From Neodontobutis hainanensis (taxonomy: Eukaryota > Chordata > Actinopteri > Gobiiformes > Odontobutidae): DNA of 64,000 nt. A program made the translations under genes and the position numbers. Location of the stretch: contig JALDNG010000449.1 in NCBI GenBank assembly GCA_024349245.1, forward strand, positions 1 to 64,000. Reading direction: 5' to 3'. Position 1 is the stretch's first letter. Every line of letters begins with the position of its first letter. Positions 1-11,007 of the stretch are shown in pieces. The notes under the pieces are model-generated. The model was not told where the DNA came from, did not search any database, and was given only the letters and a program-made list of their open reading frames with translations.

Positions 1-149
1 ACTTCCTTTCGTTGTTTAATTTGTAAACAACCACATTTCTCGTTTCATTAAAAATTGAATTACTTTAACTCATTTTAAGGGAGTAACATAAGTCTAATAG
101 ACCTTTTGATATGTAAATGTTAATTGGGTATATATTAGTGGCGGTGTTC

Positions 150-248
150 TCAACATGGCTCATTTTGCAGTATTTGATCAGCCAGTAGTGTCTCTTCGTC
201 ATGGGAACTTCCTTTTAATCTGTTCATGTACTCTAATGATGTTTCTCC
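150..248 (-). CDS. Terminal exon of an unidentified gene (partial)
   Basis: On the minus strand, an AG acceptor (ending TTTTAAAG) at 249 is followed by 33 in-frame codons ending in TGA at 150-152. The peptide begins GETSLEYMNRLKGSS and ends LADQILQNEPC. It is acidic, probably helical, and much less AT-rich than its surroundings, as are the proven exons in this window. Upstream, a stretch at about 287-320 can be joined in phase through a 38-base intron, but it soon meets an in-frame TAA, so I do not extend the gene. I do not recognise the family. The remaining exons may lie further along the minus strand at higher coordinates. Confidence 0.4.
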   Translation of the reverse strand, partial: GETSLEYMNRLKGSSHDEETLLADQILQNEPC

Positions 249-3121
249 CTTTAAAATCGTGTATGAAAAAAGGAATTAAAATTCACATAATGTGGTAATT
301 GTGTAATGGTTAACGGTAGGTCATTTTAAATGATTTGCATCGTCAAACGTATTCCCTCATTACTGTTCATTTTTCAACTTTGCTGAAACAAGTGTCATAT
401 ATGGAATAAATTCATAGTTTAAGCTTTTCCCTCATTTTGATTGTAGTTGAGTGATGTTTTATGTTAAAATATTCAGTTCTGACAGCATAACCCTGTATAA
501 AAACGAGTTTTTTTGAAATATTTAAAGGCGTTTGATTCACCCACGTTTCCAGAATGTCTATCGAGATACAAACTGATTCAAAATGTTATTCTACTTTATG
601 TATGTCGATAACCAAAAAAAGCTGTGAAACAGACCTTCAAAAATAAATGGTATTTTCAGAAACGCGTTTGTGAAATTCACCTTGTTGTCGTAAATGTTTT
701 TATATGGCATGTGTAGAAGTTATCGTTTAAATAACATAATATTTAAGGCGAAATTCAAAGAATTCGAAATAAGATGCTTTATAATTAGCTTATAAATGCT
801 TTTACAAAAACTGGTTCTTACTATTATTGTTATGCTTGAAATTCAGAAGAGGTGATCATTTTATGTTTGAACAACACAAACCACTTTCTGGACTGTTTAT
901 TACCGAATATTTTTCAAGATAATTTTCTCAAATTCCATGAATATTAAAGAAAATAGTAATATTTAGTATATAAACGAATATTTGTATAACCAATTTAAAT
1001 TACAAAATCATTCATTAAAAATAGAAAATAAAATTACAATGTGAACGGTTAAAAAATATTTTCACGAAATGGCGAACAAATCGTTCTGATTTGAGTGAAA
1101 TGAGTATTTTAAGTTTATCAAAAGAATTTAAATGCGTTATTTAAGAAGACTGTCAAATTTCACCATCTGCCCATATTATTTGAAAAATCTCTTGTCTTAG
1201 AATCTGAAAATATTTAAAGTCGACAAGTAATCCAGAATTAACGAAAACACACGAAACTGATATGAACTTTTCATGTCAATGCTAACCTTTTGAATGAAAA
1301 CATGTTAACCTTACTTTTAATTTTGAACATCATTTGCACCATTAAAATATTCAATGGAAGTTCGCATATAGCACCAAAGTGAAGCTTATGTATTTTAAAA
1401 TTATTTTAATATTCAAACCGATATGAAAGAATTCTGGAAATGGAAGTCATTATAGAACGGTTAAAATACTTTTATTTGATAAATTCGAATAATCTTGTCA
1501 AGTAATCCATAGTTTCGTTATCGATTACAAAATAATCAGAATAAATTCATTTTCAAAATCTATTTTTTCTCATTATTGTTTTAGATTGATTCAACTATGA
1601 AAGAATGAGCTCTTTTACCTTTTAAATGTATTCAGTACACTCAGATAATCAGAAGCAACGAGAGGCTAACTATCGTTATTCTTGGTAAGGCGGTTAACGT
1701 AGGCTCATATTGAATAAAACTTTTAAGCTATTCGGTGTTCAGAAAGTTAAAAAATTCCAGAATAAAAAATTAAGGCAGCTCAAAATTTAACTCTGATTAC
1801 TTTTATAGGCATTTTAAATGTTGTTAAAACCATCTTTTGTTGAGAGCTTCGTTAAAATTCCATAAATAATTAAAACGCTTTCGTTATTTGATTCACCAAA
1901 AGTCTCATCTGCTACAGGCCAAATTAACTTGAAGAGTGCTTAGAAAGTTTATTTAAAAACTAAATTCAAATTTTCTTTTACCGTTTGAATTACTTTGTTA
2001 ATATCAGAATAAATGTATACCATAACCACGAAGATAATTCTCGTATGTCTTCGCCTTTACCTTGTTATTAACCTGAACTTACGGTATTAACTTTTCTACA
2101 AAAGCCAACTCATTTCTGGCTGCCTTCTGTGTTTTTACAATTAAAAAAAGTTTCGAGTAATTTTTAAAATTGTTAAATAGTCGTACGCTCAATCGAATTG
2201 AATTTCTTGAATTAAAACTGATGTCGCTAACAACTTTTTGTTAGGGTTAGGAAATTATTAAGTTTTTATGCCGGAGAACGAATTAAATTCTTACTATATG
2301 TACGAATGCAAAACCAAAATACATAAGTGAATATGGCTTCATTGACATTATTTTTCAGCTCCAACTGTCAAAACTTTCTCAAAAACCTCTTATAACTGAA
2401 ATAACTGCTTTTCGTTAATTATTACTTCCTGACCGCTTTTTCTATTACTTTTTATTTAACATGTACTTTGGGATTGTTCAATCATATATTTAGCTTTCAC
2501 ACAAAAACCAATATTTTACAACGAAATATAACAAATGATTTGTATATTTTAAAAAACTTTTTTATTTATAATTTCTGCAAAATTCACACTCTTGGCACGA
2601 TCAAACATTACTCTAAAGGAAAATTTGAACCTGAAACACACTAACACGCAGAATCGGTTTAAATGGTTTCTTACAGCTTGCGTCTTACAATTCATTTTTA
2701 CAATGCACCCAATTTAATTTTTTAAATAAAATGTTCGGATTTGTGCAGATAGACTTAATTCAGTCGTTGAGAACGTTAATTCACACTTAAACTTTTTATT
2801 GAATTACACACGGTTTTACTTCATGTCGTTGTAATTTATAAAATGATCAAAGCTATTCTTTTAAATGGTGTCCATAAAATCTATATCTTTGTGAAAACTA
2901 GGATTAAAATATTAAAAAAAGATTTTTATTTATATCATTTTAAAAAATGGCAACTTTCTGTTTTTAATCTATTCGGTTAATCGCCTAGAAAACTTATTGT
3001 TTTGCGCACGCTCCGTTTATATGGAAATTGAACAATTCATCACTCGAAACTTTTCAATAATACAACTTTGATCACTGTAAATATAAAAATCCTTATTTTG
3101 AACGAATTTACTCATATTTTA
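249..3121. other. AT-rich stretch with no recognised gene
   Basis: Long runs of A and T, with no frame showing a conserved motif on either strand. It could hold upstream exons of the gene ending at 150, or the promoter of the eIF3j gene at 3122, but I see no specific signal for either. Confidence 0.5.
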
Positions 3122-3911
3122 ATGGAAGAAGATAATTGGGGTATTAGTTTTGTGTTATACAGGCGTTTCACAAAGTGATATTGTAGCACTTGGAGGGGAG
3201 GAAAACATAGACAGCTATTTGATAGAGGTATTAAATTATATCATGGAACTTAGGACGAGTGGACAAAAGAGGAAGTGACAGGTTGATCTAAGCTTTGACT
3301 TAGTGCCGAAGACGAATCCTGTTCCAAAAAAGGCTCCTAAAAAGGTTACGATCGCTCAGCCAGAGGTTTTACCACAAAAGGAATTAACTCCCAAAGAATT
3401 GGAAGAGTAAATATTTTATAACTTTAGGTTATGTCGCATCTCCGAGATCGAAATGGTTAAGAAACTATTCTCAGTTGATTCAGACGCTTTACAGGTGGAA
3501 TCAACCTCCTCGAGTATCGAACATATCGGAGATAAAATTGTCGAACTCGTCAGCAATTTGTCGGTACTATAATATATTGATCAAGGAAAAGAATCCAAAA
3601 ATTTGTGAAGCCATTATCCTGGGGATTGCCAATTCGCGTATTGATCCATGTTTATATCAGTAAAAGCCGAACGCCTTTCCTATCTATCGACCCAGCTGAA
3701 TGTTCTTAGTCACGAAAAAAAGCAACAAAATAAGGTTTGATGATTGTGTTCGATTTAGAAAGTCTCCAAAAAGAAGACCCCAAAGGTTAATCTCAGATCT
3801 GAGCGTAATATAACGTCGGAACTGTTTGACGATGAAAAAATCTCCGACGATGAGGCTAACCAATATGTTCCCACAGAATACTATGAGTTTCTCGAACGGG
3901 ATTTCATCTAA
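3122..3911 (+). CDS. EIF3J: Eukaryotic translation initiation factor 3 subunit J
   Basis: This encodes a loosely attached eIF3 subunit that helps mRNA recruitment on the 40S ribosome in the cytoplasm. Eight exons join in frame: 3122-3140, 3163-3227, 3254-3281, 3304-3406, 3428-3563, 3586-3637, 3661-3734 and 3759-3911, giving 209 residues and a TAA stop. The seven introns are 22, 26, 22, 21, 22, 23 and 24 bases, all GT-AG. The order matches the family: an acidic, Trp-containing N-terminus (MEEDNW, then IEDEW), a Lys/Pro-rich stretch, the segment LTPKELEE, the helical region ending LSYLSTQLNVLSHEKKQQ, a Lys-rich linker, and an acidic, Tyr-rich tail ending YYEFLERDFI. The human protein has the same helix-KKKK-acidic-aromatic ending. 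Length is slightly below the vertebrate form. The ATG chosen is the first in frame and directly precedes the acidic segment. No frameshift is seen. Confidence 0.9.
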
Positions 3912-4217
3912 TTTATCAATAATAAGACATCAAAAAACGTGATTCAAAATAATTAACTGTCTTAATTTATATTTAATACATTTTTATTTTGAACTTGACT
4001 GTTTTATCGATATTCCGACATACCAGTCTTACAACTCATGATTAGCATTCACTGAATTCGTGAAGGGTCCATATTTTCGTCTGTTAATTGTCTTAACCTT
4101 CACTAATTCAATTATATTTAAATTTATGTTTGAGATATGACCTTAATGTTTTCAATTTCAGACTTTGCTTTGATCGTGAAACACATATGCGTCTCTTTCA
4201 TTTTACACACATTAAAT

Positions 4218-4870
4218 CTAGCTGTCTTTTTGTTGTTGTGGGATTGTTCGATAAAGGAAAGCTTCACTCTTCAGCATCCACCTTTGCATAAGGGTAATGA
4301 GTTTCTTCTCAAAAATTTTTCCCACTTCATGTTTGAGCTCTTGAGACACAACGTAGTAAAACTTTTTCCACCGAAAATGTTGAAATTCATCAAAGTTGAT
4401 TCTTTTGGACGACAAAATGGCTTAAATTAAATTAATAAAAGTTTACCATCAAGGGTGAGCTCAGCTTTGAGATCTATTGTATTCATCGATTTAGATTTGA
4501 AAATTCTTTTTTTATACATGTGTGGTTTTCAAAACTAAACAGGTGGAATTTCGACGACACCACATCTATATCGCATCTTTAATTTCAGATCGTCGCCTGC
4601 CTGCGATGTTGACCTGACGTTTTTTAGCAGTTCAAAATTTCTCATTAATTGGCCTAAGTATTTGCAGCAACAGATTTCTCAATTTATTATTCACTCTATT
4701 CTCTGTATCAAACTCGAAGCCTTTAAAAACACTAAGTTCTCTTTAAGCTTAAAATGTATCAACAATTTCAATTACGATTTCAACTATCATACCGAATTTT
4801 TACATGCTAAAAGTGTAAAAGCTACAGTTAATGGCATTCGCATAGAGTTTATTGTCATGGGCATGTAAAG
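4218..4870 (-). CDS. Unresolved multi-exon gene or recent pseudogene
   Basis: Several coding-like stretches lie on the minus strand, downstream of Rab6 and convergent with eIF3j. The clearest are 4675-4535 (containing KYLGQLMRNFELLKNVRS and later YRCGVVEIPP) and 4420-4218 (containing RINFDEFQHFRWKK and KHEVGKIFEKKLITLM, ending in TAG). The second joins upstream sequence at 4447-4490 through a 26-base GT-AG intron at 4421-4446. A possible start lies at 4868 (MPMTINSMRMPLTVAFTLLA). I could not join all pieces in one frame: stops remain between 4490 and 4540 and between 4690 and 4790. I do not recognise the product. It may be intact with an intron pattern I missed, or carry small indels. Confidence 0.4.
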
Positions 4871-5126
4871 TAGAAATTATTCTGAAAATATGAAAACATA
4901 TGTTAAACCAACTTTAAAGTTGTACAGCTAACCAACACGATAATAGCAAAACTCGTGACTTGATTTTAGACTACCCAGAGTTATTTATTTTAAAATCGAA
5001 TTTTAGAAGTTATCTGTATAAAAACGAGAGATAGGTAGTTGGGGGCATATATTTAACTTGGTTAACTGGTTATGACAAGTGAAACACGAAGAAAAATTAT
5101 TTAAAACTAATCACAATGAATATGAG

Positions 5127-6513
5127 CTAACAAGAACAGTTCGACTGTTGGTTTTGGGGCATCTGAACTAGATTAACGACGTTTTGAGTTTCTTTGATGG
5201 AGTCACGGCCTTCACTTTCAGGTAACGATTTTGAAATATTTGAAAATAACTAAGTTTTTGAGAGTTTGTAACTTTTTTCACATTCAGGCCAGTTTTCGCG
5301 CTTGTTTCCATGTAAATGATCCCGAGTTCGTCTGCCTTTTTCTGAGCTTCCTCGGTCGTAACTTGTCTGTTCGTAACCGAAACCATTTACCGGGTTGGGA
5401 TATCGCATTTATTACCAACTAGAAAATCAAGGCATCGGATCCGCGGTTTTCTTTAACGTCGTCTATCCATTTTATGATATTTTCAAATGAAGATACGTCT
5501 GAAATAAGTTAAAAACGAACTTGTGATATCAAATACAACAAGGGCTGCCGACGAATCCCGAATATATCCCGGCACTAGTGTCCGAAAACGTTCCTGACCA
5601 GCGGTATCCCACAGTTGCAAACGCACCTAGTTTTTTCACAGTAAAACTCACTGTTCGGTCGTCCAGATACATGGTCTTAGATAGGAAATCAATTCCAATG
5701 GTTGCCTTTTAATGACTTGGAAATACCTGGTAGGAAGAATCGAAGGTGTCATACATGAAGCGGTTGATGATGGATGTCTTCCCAACTAAAAATTAACGAA
5801 TTTTCATGAAATTGATAAAATTATGGAAAGCACAAAAATTCAAAAATCGCCATCAAAGAGAAATATCCAAAACCTCTTTAAATAAATAACCAAACGGACA
5901 GACAAAACTATGAGGCATAAAAAATTAAAACGAGCCAAAATTCAGAATTCTTTCTGATAGTATAAGTACATTATCACAATGGCCTTGGCTTTTTCTGGTT
6001 AATGGTTTAAATATGATTATAAAATAAATCGATAATGTAACATATTCACGCTCATAGATATATGGTAATAAAATCATATTTAGGAAACAACATAAAATTT
6101 TATATTCCTATAACACTCAAAATGTGAAGCAAATTTACAGGTACCCATAGAGTTAAAATATTATGAAAATAACTCAGGTTGAAGATGAATTTGATAAGTT
6201 TTTTAGAAACATGATGAAGACACAAATACTCGAAGAAGAAATAAAAAATGTGTTTGTAAAACATAGTTTATCTAATATCATGATACTCAGATGTTTATTA
6301 AAGGTAGTCAGGACTTTTTTGCCGTAAAATAGCAGAATTTATGGGGAAAAAATAAAATAAAAATCAAGAATAAATTTTCATGATAACCCCGTTTTTGATT
6401 AAAATATAAGAATAATACTCATCTATCAAAAAAATAAAATAAATACCTGATTGTTCACCCAAAAATACCAGCTTGTATTTTTTCAAACTGGAAGAGTTGT
6501 GAAATTTAGACAT
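5127..6513 (-). CDS. RAB6: Rab6-type small GTPase of Golgi traffic
   Basis: Rab6 controls Golgi-to-ER and intra-Golgi vesicle traffic and sits on Golgi membranes through two prenylated cysteines. Seven exons, minus strand: 6513-6447, 5785-5727, 5705-5652, 5626-5521, 5498-5391, 5366-5273 and 5249-5127, encoding about 203 residues (human about 208). All GTP-binding motifs are visible: GEQSVGKT, the switch I ATIGIDF, WDTAGQE, NKCD and ETSAK. RFMYDTFDSSYQ and KWIDDV are Rab6 hallmarks. The protein ends CSC before a TAG stop, the double geranylgeranylation signal. Introns are 661, 21, 25, 22, 24 and 23 bases. Exon 5 lacks one base near 5421, between the codons for DALIF and VGNK, where family members have one more residue (usually Leu). 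This is either an assembly error or an inactivating frameshift; everything else looks intact. The start ATG at 6513 gives a short polar N-terminus, as is usual. Confidence 0.93.
5786..6446 (-). other. Long first intron of Rab6 (661 bases)
   Basis: It interrupts the P-loop codons between GEQS and VGKT, starting GTATTT and ending TTTTTAG. It is about 30 times longer than the other introns of the gene. It is very AT-rich, and I see no gene inside it. It may hold regulatory sequence, or have been enlarged by an insertion now unrecognisable. Confidence 0.8.
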
Positions 6514-9500
6514 CGATATTTCCTGACATGCGTGATACGTATTTTAATGATTTAACCCTCATGGTATTTATTCATTTGACAATAGAATACAATTCTAAAA
6601 ATTAAAAGTGATTTTTGATGTTTATTTTTTTAATATAAATATAAAATGCGCATATTTTCCTATGATTCAATCACAAGTTAGTTATCCTAATTCATTGAGA
6701 TAGAAAAACAAATCCAAATTGTTAATTTGATTCTTTCTAATCTAAGTGGAACGATGTTGATAAAACACTGAAGCAAGCTTTTGTTTAAAAATTAAATAAA
6801 AATTATATCTATTTTAAAGCTCGGTAATTTTTGTCGGTTTCGCAAAGATTAATTTTTGTTCTGTTATTAATACATTAATCAGTCGTTAGCGTTCGTTATT
6901 TAACGCGACGTATTTTTGAAATGCATCAAATGGATAAATCTTAAGATTAGTAGGTTTTAATTTATAATAAAATTTTCCTACGTTTCGTTATTAAATCAAA
7001 TTAAACTTTTCAGGCTGTGTCAAATTTATGGTGACTTTAAATTCATAAAGTTTTTAACCACAGAGGATTTTAAAGCATTTTTTGACCCTGAAATTTGATA
7101 TTTTTACCATTACGGATCGTTTCGTGCATGTAGACGCATTACATCTTTATCCATTTTGAATTTCTGGCCACGATTTTCTTTTTACATTATCTTACATTTT
7201 TTCGTCTTAATTTTTCATTAGGTTTGGGGAACGCTCATATTTTTGTCAATTCATTATTGATTGAAAATTAATTGCTTTGATCGTTTTTATCAATTATATT
7301 TCTGATTGAAGCAAACTTCGAAAGATATTCTGAGGCATATTATTCAACTAAAATGTTTATTTTAAAACGTGCTAAAAATGTTTTTTTAATAAGTATCCTT
7401 AAAAATCCATCAAATAGATATAGTAACAACGAATATCCCTTTAAAAAGTTTATTTAAATTTCGATAAAACCCAAAATATCAAATCTATAGATTATATGGC
7501 TTCTAACGACAAGGTATCTTTAAGTAGAATTAGTTCCTCAAAAATATTATATCATTTCTTTTAAAAACCTTTTAATATTGAATCTATGAAATCAGATTTT
7601 CAATGATTATTAAGGTGATATATGTAGGCGCATTCGCTAATTAACAACTATTTGGCGCATGCTTTTAAATTATGATTTTTCAAATGTTCCATGTCTTATG
7701 ATGTAAGTTTAATCCTCACTGTTTTAATTCATTCCTGCAAATTAATAGGTTATCAAATTTACCATTCGTGCTTAACATTCTGTTTTGGAGATACAAGACT
7801 TATGATTTAAAAGTTCATTAATTGGTAAGCTAATTTGTTTCATCACCAAAGGTGTCTCAATTTTTTATTTATATCTCGTTCAGATTCCATATTATAGCTG
7901 GCCGAGATTTACAGAAGCGTTTCTTCATGCAGGGAAAACTTGCAAAATAAAAGGAGTTTGTAAAAATGAGCAACGTAATGAAGACACCCTCACCCTTATT
8001 TACTGATATATTTATTTAAATTTAAAAATGACAAATTTTAGCTCATACTTCATACAAATAATATGGTTTTCATACTGGAAGATGTCTAATTTATATATGG
8101 TTAGTTTTTTAAGTTGCCACATGAGAGCAAGTTAAAAATAGCGACTCTAACAGCTGTACCAAAAATAATCTAATAAAATGGTCATCTTTGTACACAATCT
8201 AACTTTTAACGTATCAGCTTTTAGTTTTGCAAAGCCTTACATACGTTTTATTGGTGTATATTAAGCCATAATAAGACTACATATTTGAAAAAAAGATGAA
8301 TTAATTATCAAACACAAAAAGGTAATTATTAGAGATCATTTAAAATTTTTTCTGTATTCCTTCATGAAAAAAAATTTAAAATAGACACGATTAAGATGTT
8401 TTCTTAAATAACTTTTCACCTATTTCATGCACAAATTATCAAAGAAGTAATTTCATACTAAATTTAGATTGTTAAAAAACCTTTTAATTCACAAAACACC
8501 TCTGTTTTGACCGCAACCGAGTATTCACTTTATTCTATTTTTAAACTCTTTTTCATTTCAAATTATTTTACCGCTGGCATAAAAATGTTAAAAAAAATTT
8601 ATACATAGAATACTATAGTCTACTTATAGTTCATCAACATTTTGACTGAATATTTTTTTGAGCCCAATCTGTATTATTTGTTTGATTGATATATATCATA
8701 AAAGTCTGAGTATTTTTACAAATTTTAAAAATTCGTGATTTAATACAAATAACACAATAGATTTAATCTTCTTATTCAACTTTTGTCATGTGCGCGAATT
8801 TAGACGACAATCATTTACAATAACAGTAACACAAAAAAATAATAAAATCTGTCATTGGATTTAAACAAATTTTTAAATTTTCAAATACATGTTTTATGGT
8901 ATGGTTATATCCAACTTTTTAATGGTAGAAGCACAAGATTTTTAAGATAAAACGTTTTAGAAATATACTGGTTGCGAATAGAAACTCCACCAAATATATT
9001 TCCTTTCAAGCCTTAAGTTCTTTTGAGAAAGGATTTCTTTAAGACTTACCACATTCTAAACACACTCAATGATCATTATTTTAATGATCTTAATCAAATT
9101 TAAAATATAAATTTTACACGTCCAAAAATAAATATAAGCTAAAATAATTGAGATTTTATTTAAATTTAATTGATAACGGGAAAGCGGCTTTATTCTATAA
9201 TAAAAAATGGCCGTGATTTATCTAAAACGCTAAATAGTTGATAATTCCTCTTAAATTTAGATGTTTTTATCATCTCTATTTACCTTCGGGTTTTATCTTT
9301 GAAACACAAATCGACGCAGTTTGGTATATTATTAACTAACAGGTTAATTTTATGCTTCAGTAAGCTACTTGAAGAAACTATACGTTAAAAAACAAATTTA
9401 TTATAAATATTAAATATTTTCAAATATTTTAAGCCATTACTCTTAAATTAGTCCTAATAAGTTGTTATAAATATCTTAGATGTTGCGCATTAAAAATTTT

Positions 9501-10195
9501 GAAATTGTGAGTTTAAATCGATTAATAACTTGTCATGTTATCAGAATTCGTATGATTATAAGTAGTTACGAGAACCAAGATTACTTCTTGATTTTAATAA
9601 TACCTAATGGTCACTTAAATTAATTTCACTTTTTTATAATCAAAAGATCGCTAATTTCTCAAGCGTAAATGTTGTAACGTTCAAAATTTGTCTTGAATGA
9701 TAGAGTGCTATAACATGTATATGGTCTATATGTAAATAAATTTTGAATTACGGTTAAGATGACACAGAAAACGAAAATACTATTAAATTTGAAACTTCGT
9801 TCATAAACGATGAAGATAATGGTTTCAATTTTATCCAATATTTAATAAAGCACCAACTTAATCGATTACCCATGCGTGAAATATTTTCACTCGAGATACC
9901 ATGATTTTATTTTTAATCAGAATATGTTTTTTCTTCCAAATTGTTAAAATGGTAAAATAACTAAAAGTGAACGAGAATTCGATTTGACTAAAAGTTGCTC
10001 GATTTTTGACAAGTATTTTTTAAATTTTCTAATGCCTACATCATATGACGATTTCACACTGGTAAAAGTACCGTTTATAATGTTCTTACACATTTACGGT
10101 TCATGAATCAATAAATGCACGCTTTCCTGATTATTTCTATTCATCTGAAATTTTGGTGGTTTGTTTGATTCAAATAAAAATTTTGATCTGTCTCT
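6514..10195. other. AT-rich intergenic stretch
   Basis: It lies between the divergent Rab6 and TBP genes. No frame on either strand shows a conserved motif. A slightly less AT-rich patch near 7890-7990 has a short open frame on the plus strand, but nothing recognisable. Confidence 0.5.
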
Positions 10196-11007
10196 ATGGA
10201 ACATATGGAATTTTTAGGCTTTCTAGGAAATGATAATGCAAAAGACTTCCTCAAATCGTATCTGAACCCCCAGGTCATCGAAGTGAAAATTCCCGAGCCT
10301 GTTGTTCAAAAAATTAATGAACAAAATATTTATCAAATCGAGCCGACAATTCAGTAATTTTTCTTGAAATATAAGAAACATTGTGTCAACGTTGAATCTT
10401 CAATGTCCAGTAAATCTCAGAATTGTGGCGCGACAAGCTCGAAACGCAGAGTTCAACCCAAAAGTTCTTAGATTTGTTAACTGAAGCGTTTCGCTGCGGT
10501 AATCATACGAATCCGAAACCCTCGAACAACTTCGCTTGTCTTTAGTTCAGGCAAAATAGTTGTGACAGGTGCAAGGAGGTAGATTATCTTTGACCTTCAG
10601 AGAGGATGAGGCTCGGATTGCGGCTCGAAAACACGCGAGAATCATACAGAAACTTGGATTTGACGTAAAGAGTTCAATTTATTCAGGCGGTTTTTGGAGA
10701 TTTTTACATCCAAAATATTGTGGCCTCCTGTGATGTGGGATTCAAAATCAGATTGGAAGGGATATCTCGAGAGCATTCACGCTACTGCAGCTATGAGCCA
10801 GAGCTCTTTCCAGGACTTATCTATCGAATGATCAAGCCGAGAATAGTTGTTCTTGTGTTTGTTTCTGGAAAAGTTGTTCTTACCGGTTTGAATTTTACTT
10901 GATTTCAAGGGGCAAAAGTAAGATCGGAAATTCTTGAGGCGTATAAGAAAATCTGCCCAATCCTCTTAAAATGGAGGAAGGACTCACCTCATCAGAATGA
11001 ACAATGA
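10196..11007 (+). CDS. TBP: TATA-box binding protein
   Basis: TBP binds core promoters in the nucleus and nucleates RNA polymerase I, II and III pre-initiation complexes. Six exons join in frame: 10196-10353, 10376-10463, 10487-10578, 10601-10664, 10687-10885 and 10910-11007, giving 232 residues and a TGA stop. Introns are 22, 23, 22, 22 and 24 bases. The saddle consists of two repeats, about residues 53-133 (starts QNIVSTLNLQ) and 140-221 (starts IQNIVASCDVGF). The second contains SYEPELFPGLIYRMIKPRI and FVSGKVVLTGAKVR, almost identical to other animals. The four DNA-intercalating phenylalanines are present in RFAAV, LVFSSG, LFPGL and LVFVSG. The N-terminal region is short (about 52 residues) and lacks the polyglutamine tract of vertebrate TBP. 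The ATG at 10196 opens a frame running directly into the core. The gene looks functional. Confidence 0.97.

Noticed and set aside
3475..3663. 62-codon open frame within eIF3j.
   Set aside because: Only part of it (3586-3637) is a true exon; the rest is read in the wrong frame across introns.
4137..4430. 97-codon open frame on the plus strand after eIF3j.
   Set aside because: It overlaps the minus-strand coding-like exon 4420-4218 and looks like its shadow; no motif.
5400..5430. TAG inside Rab6 as a reassigned sense codon.
   Set aside because: TAG, TAA and TGA all end recognised proteins here; the TAG comes from a one-base shift, not a recoded codon.
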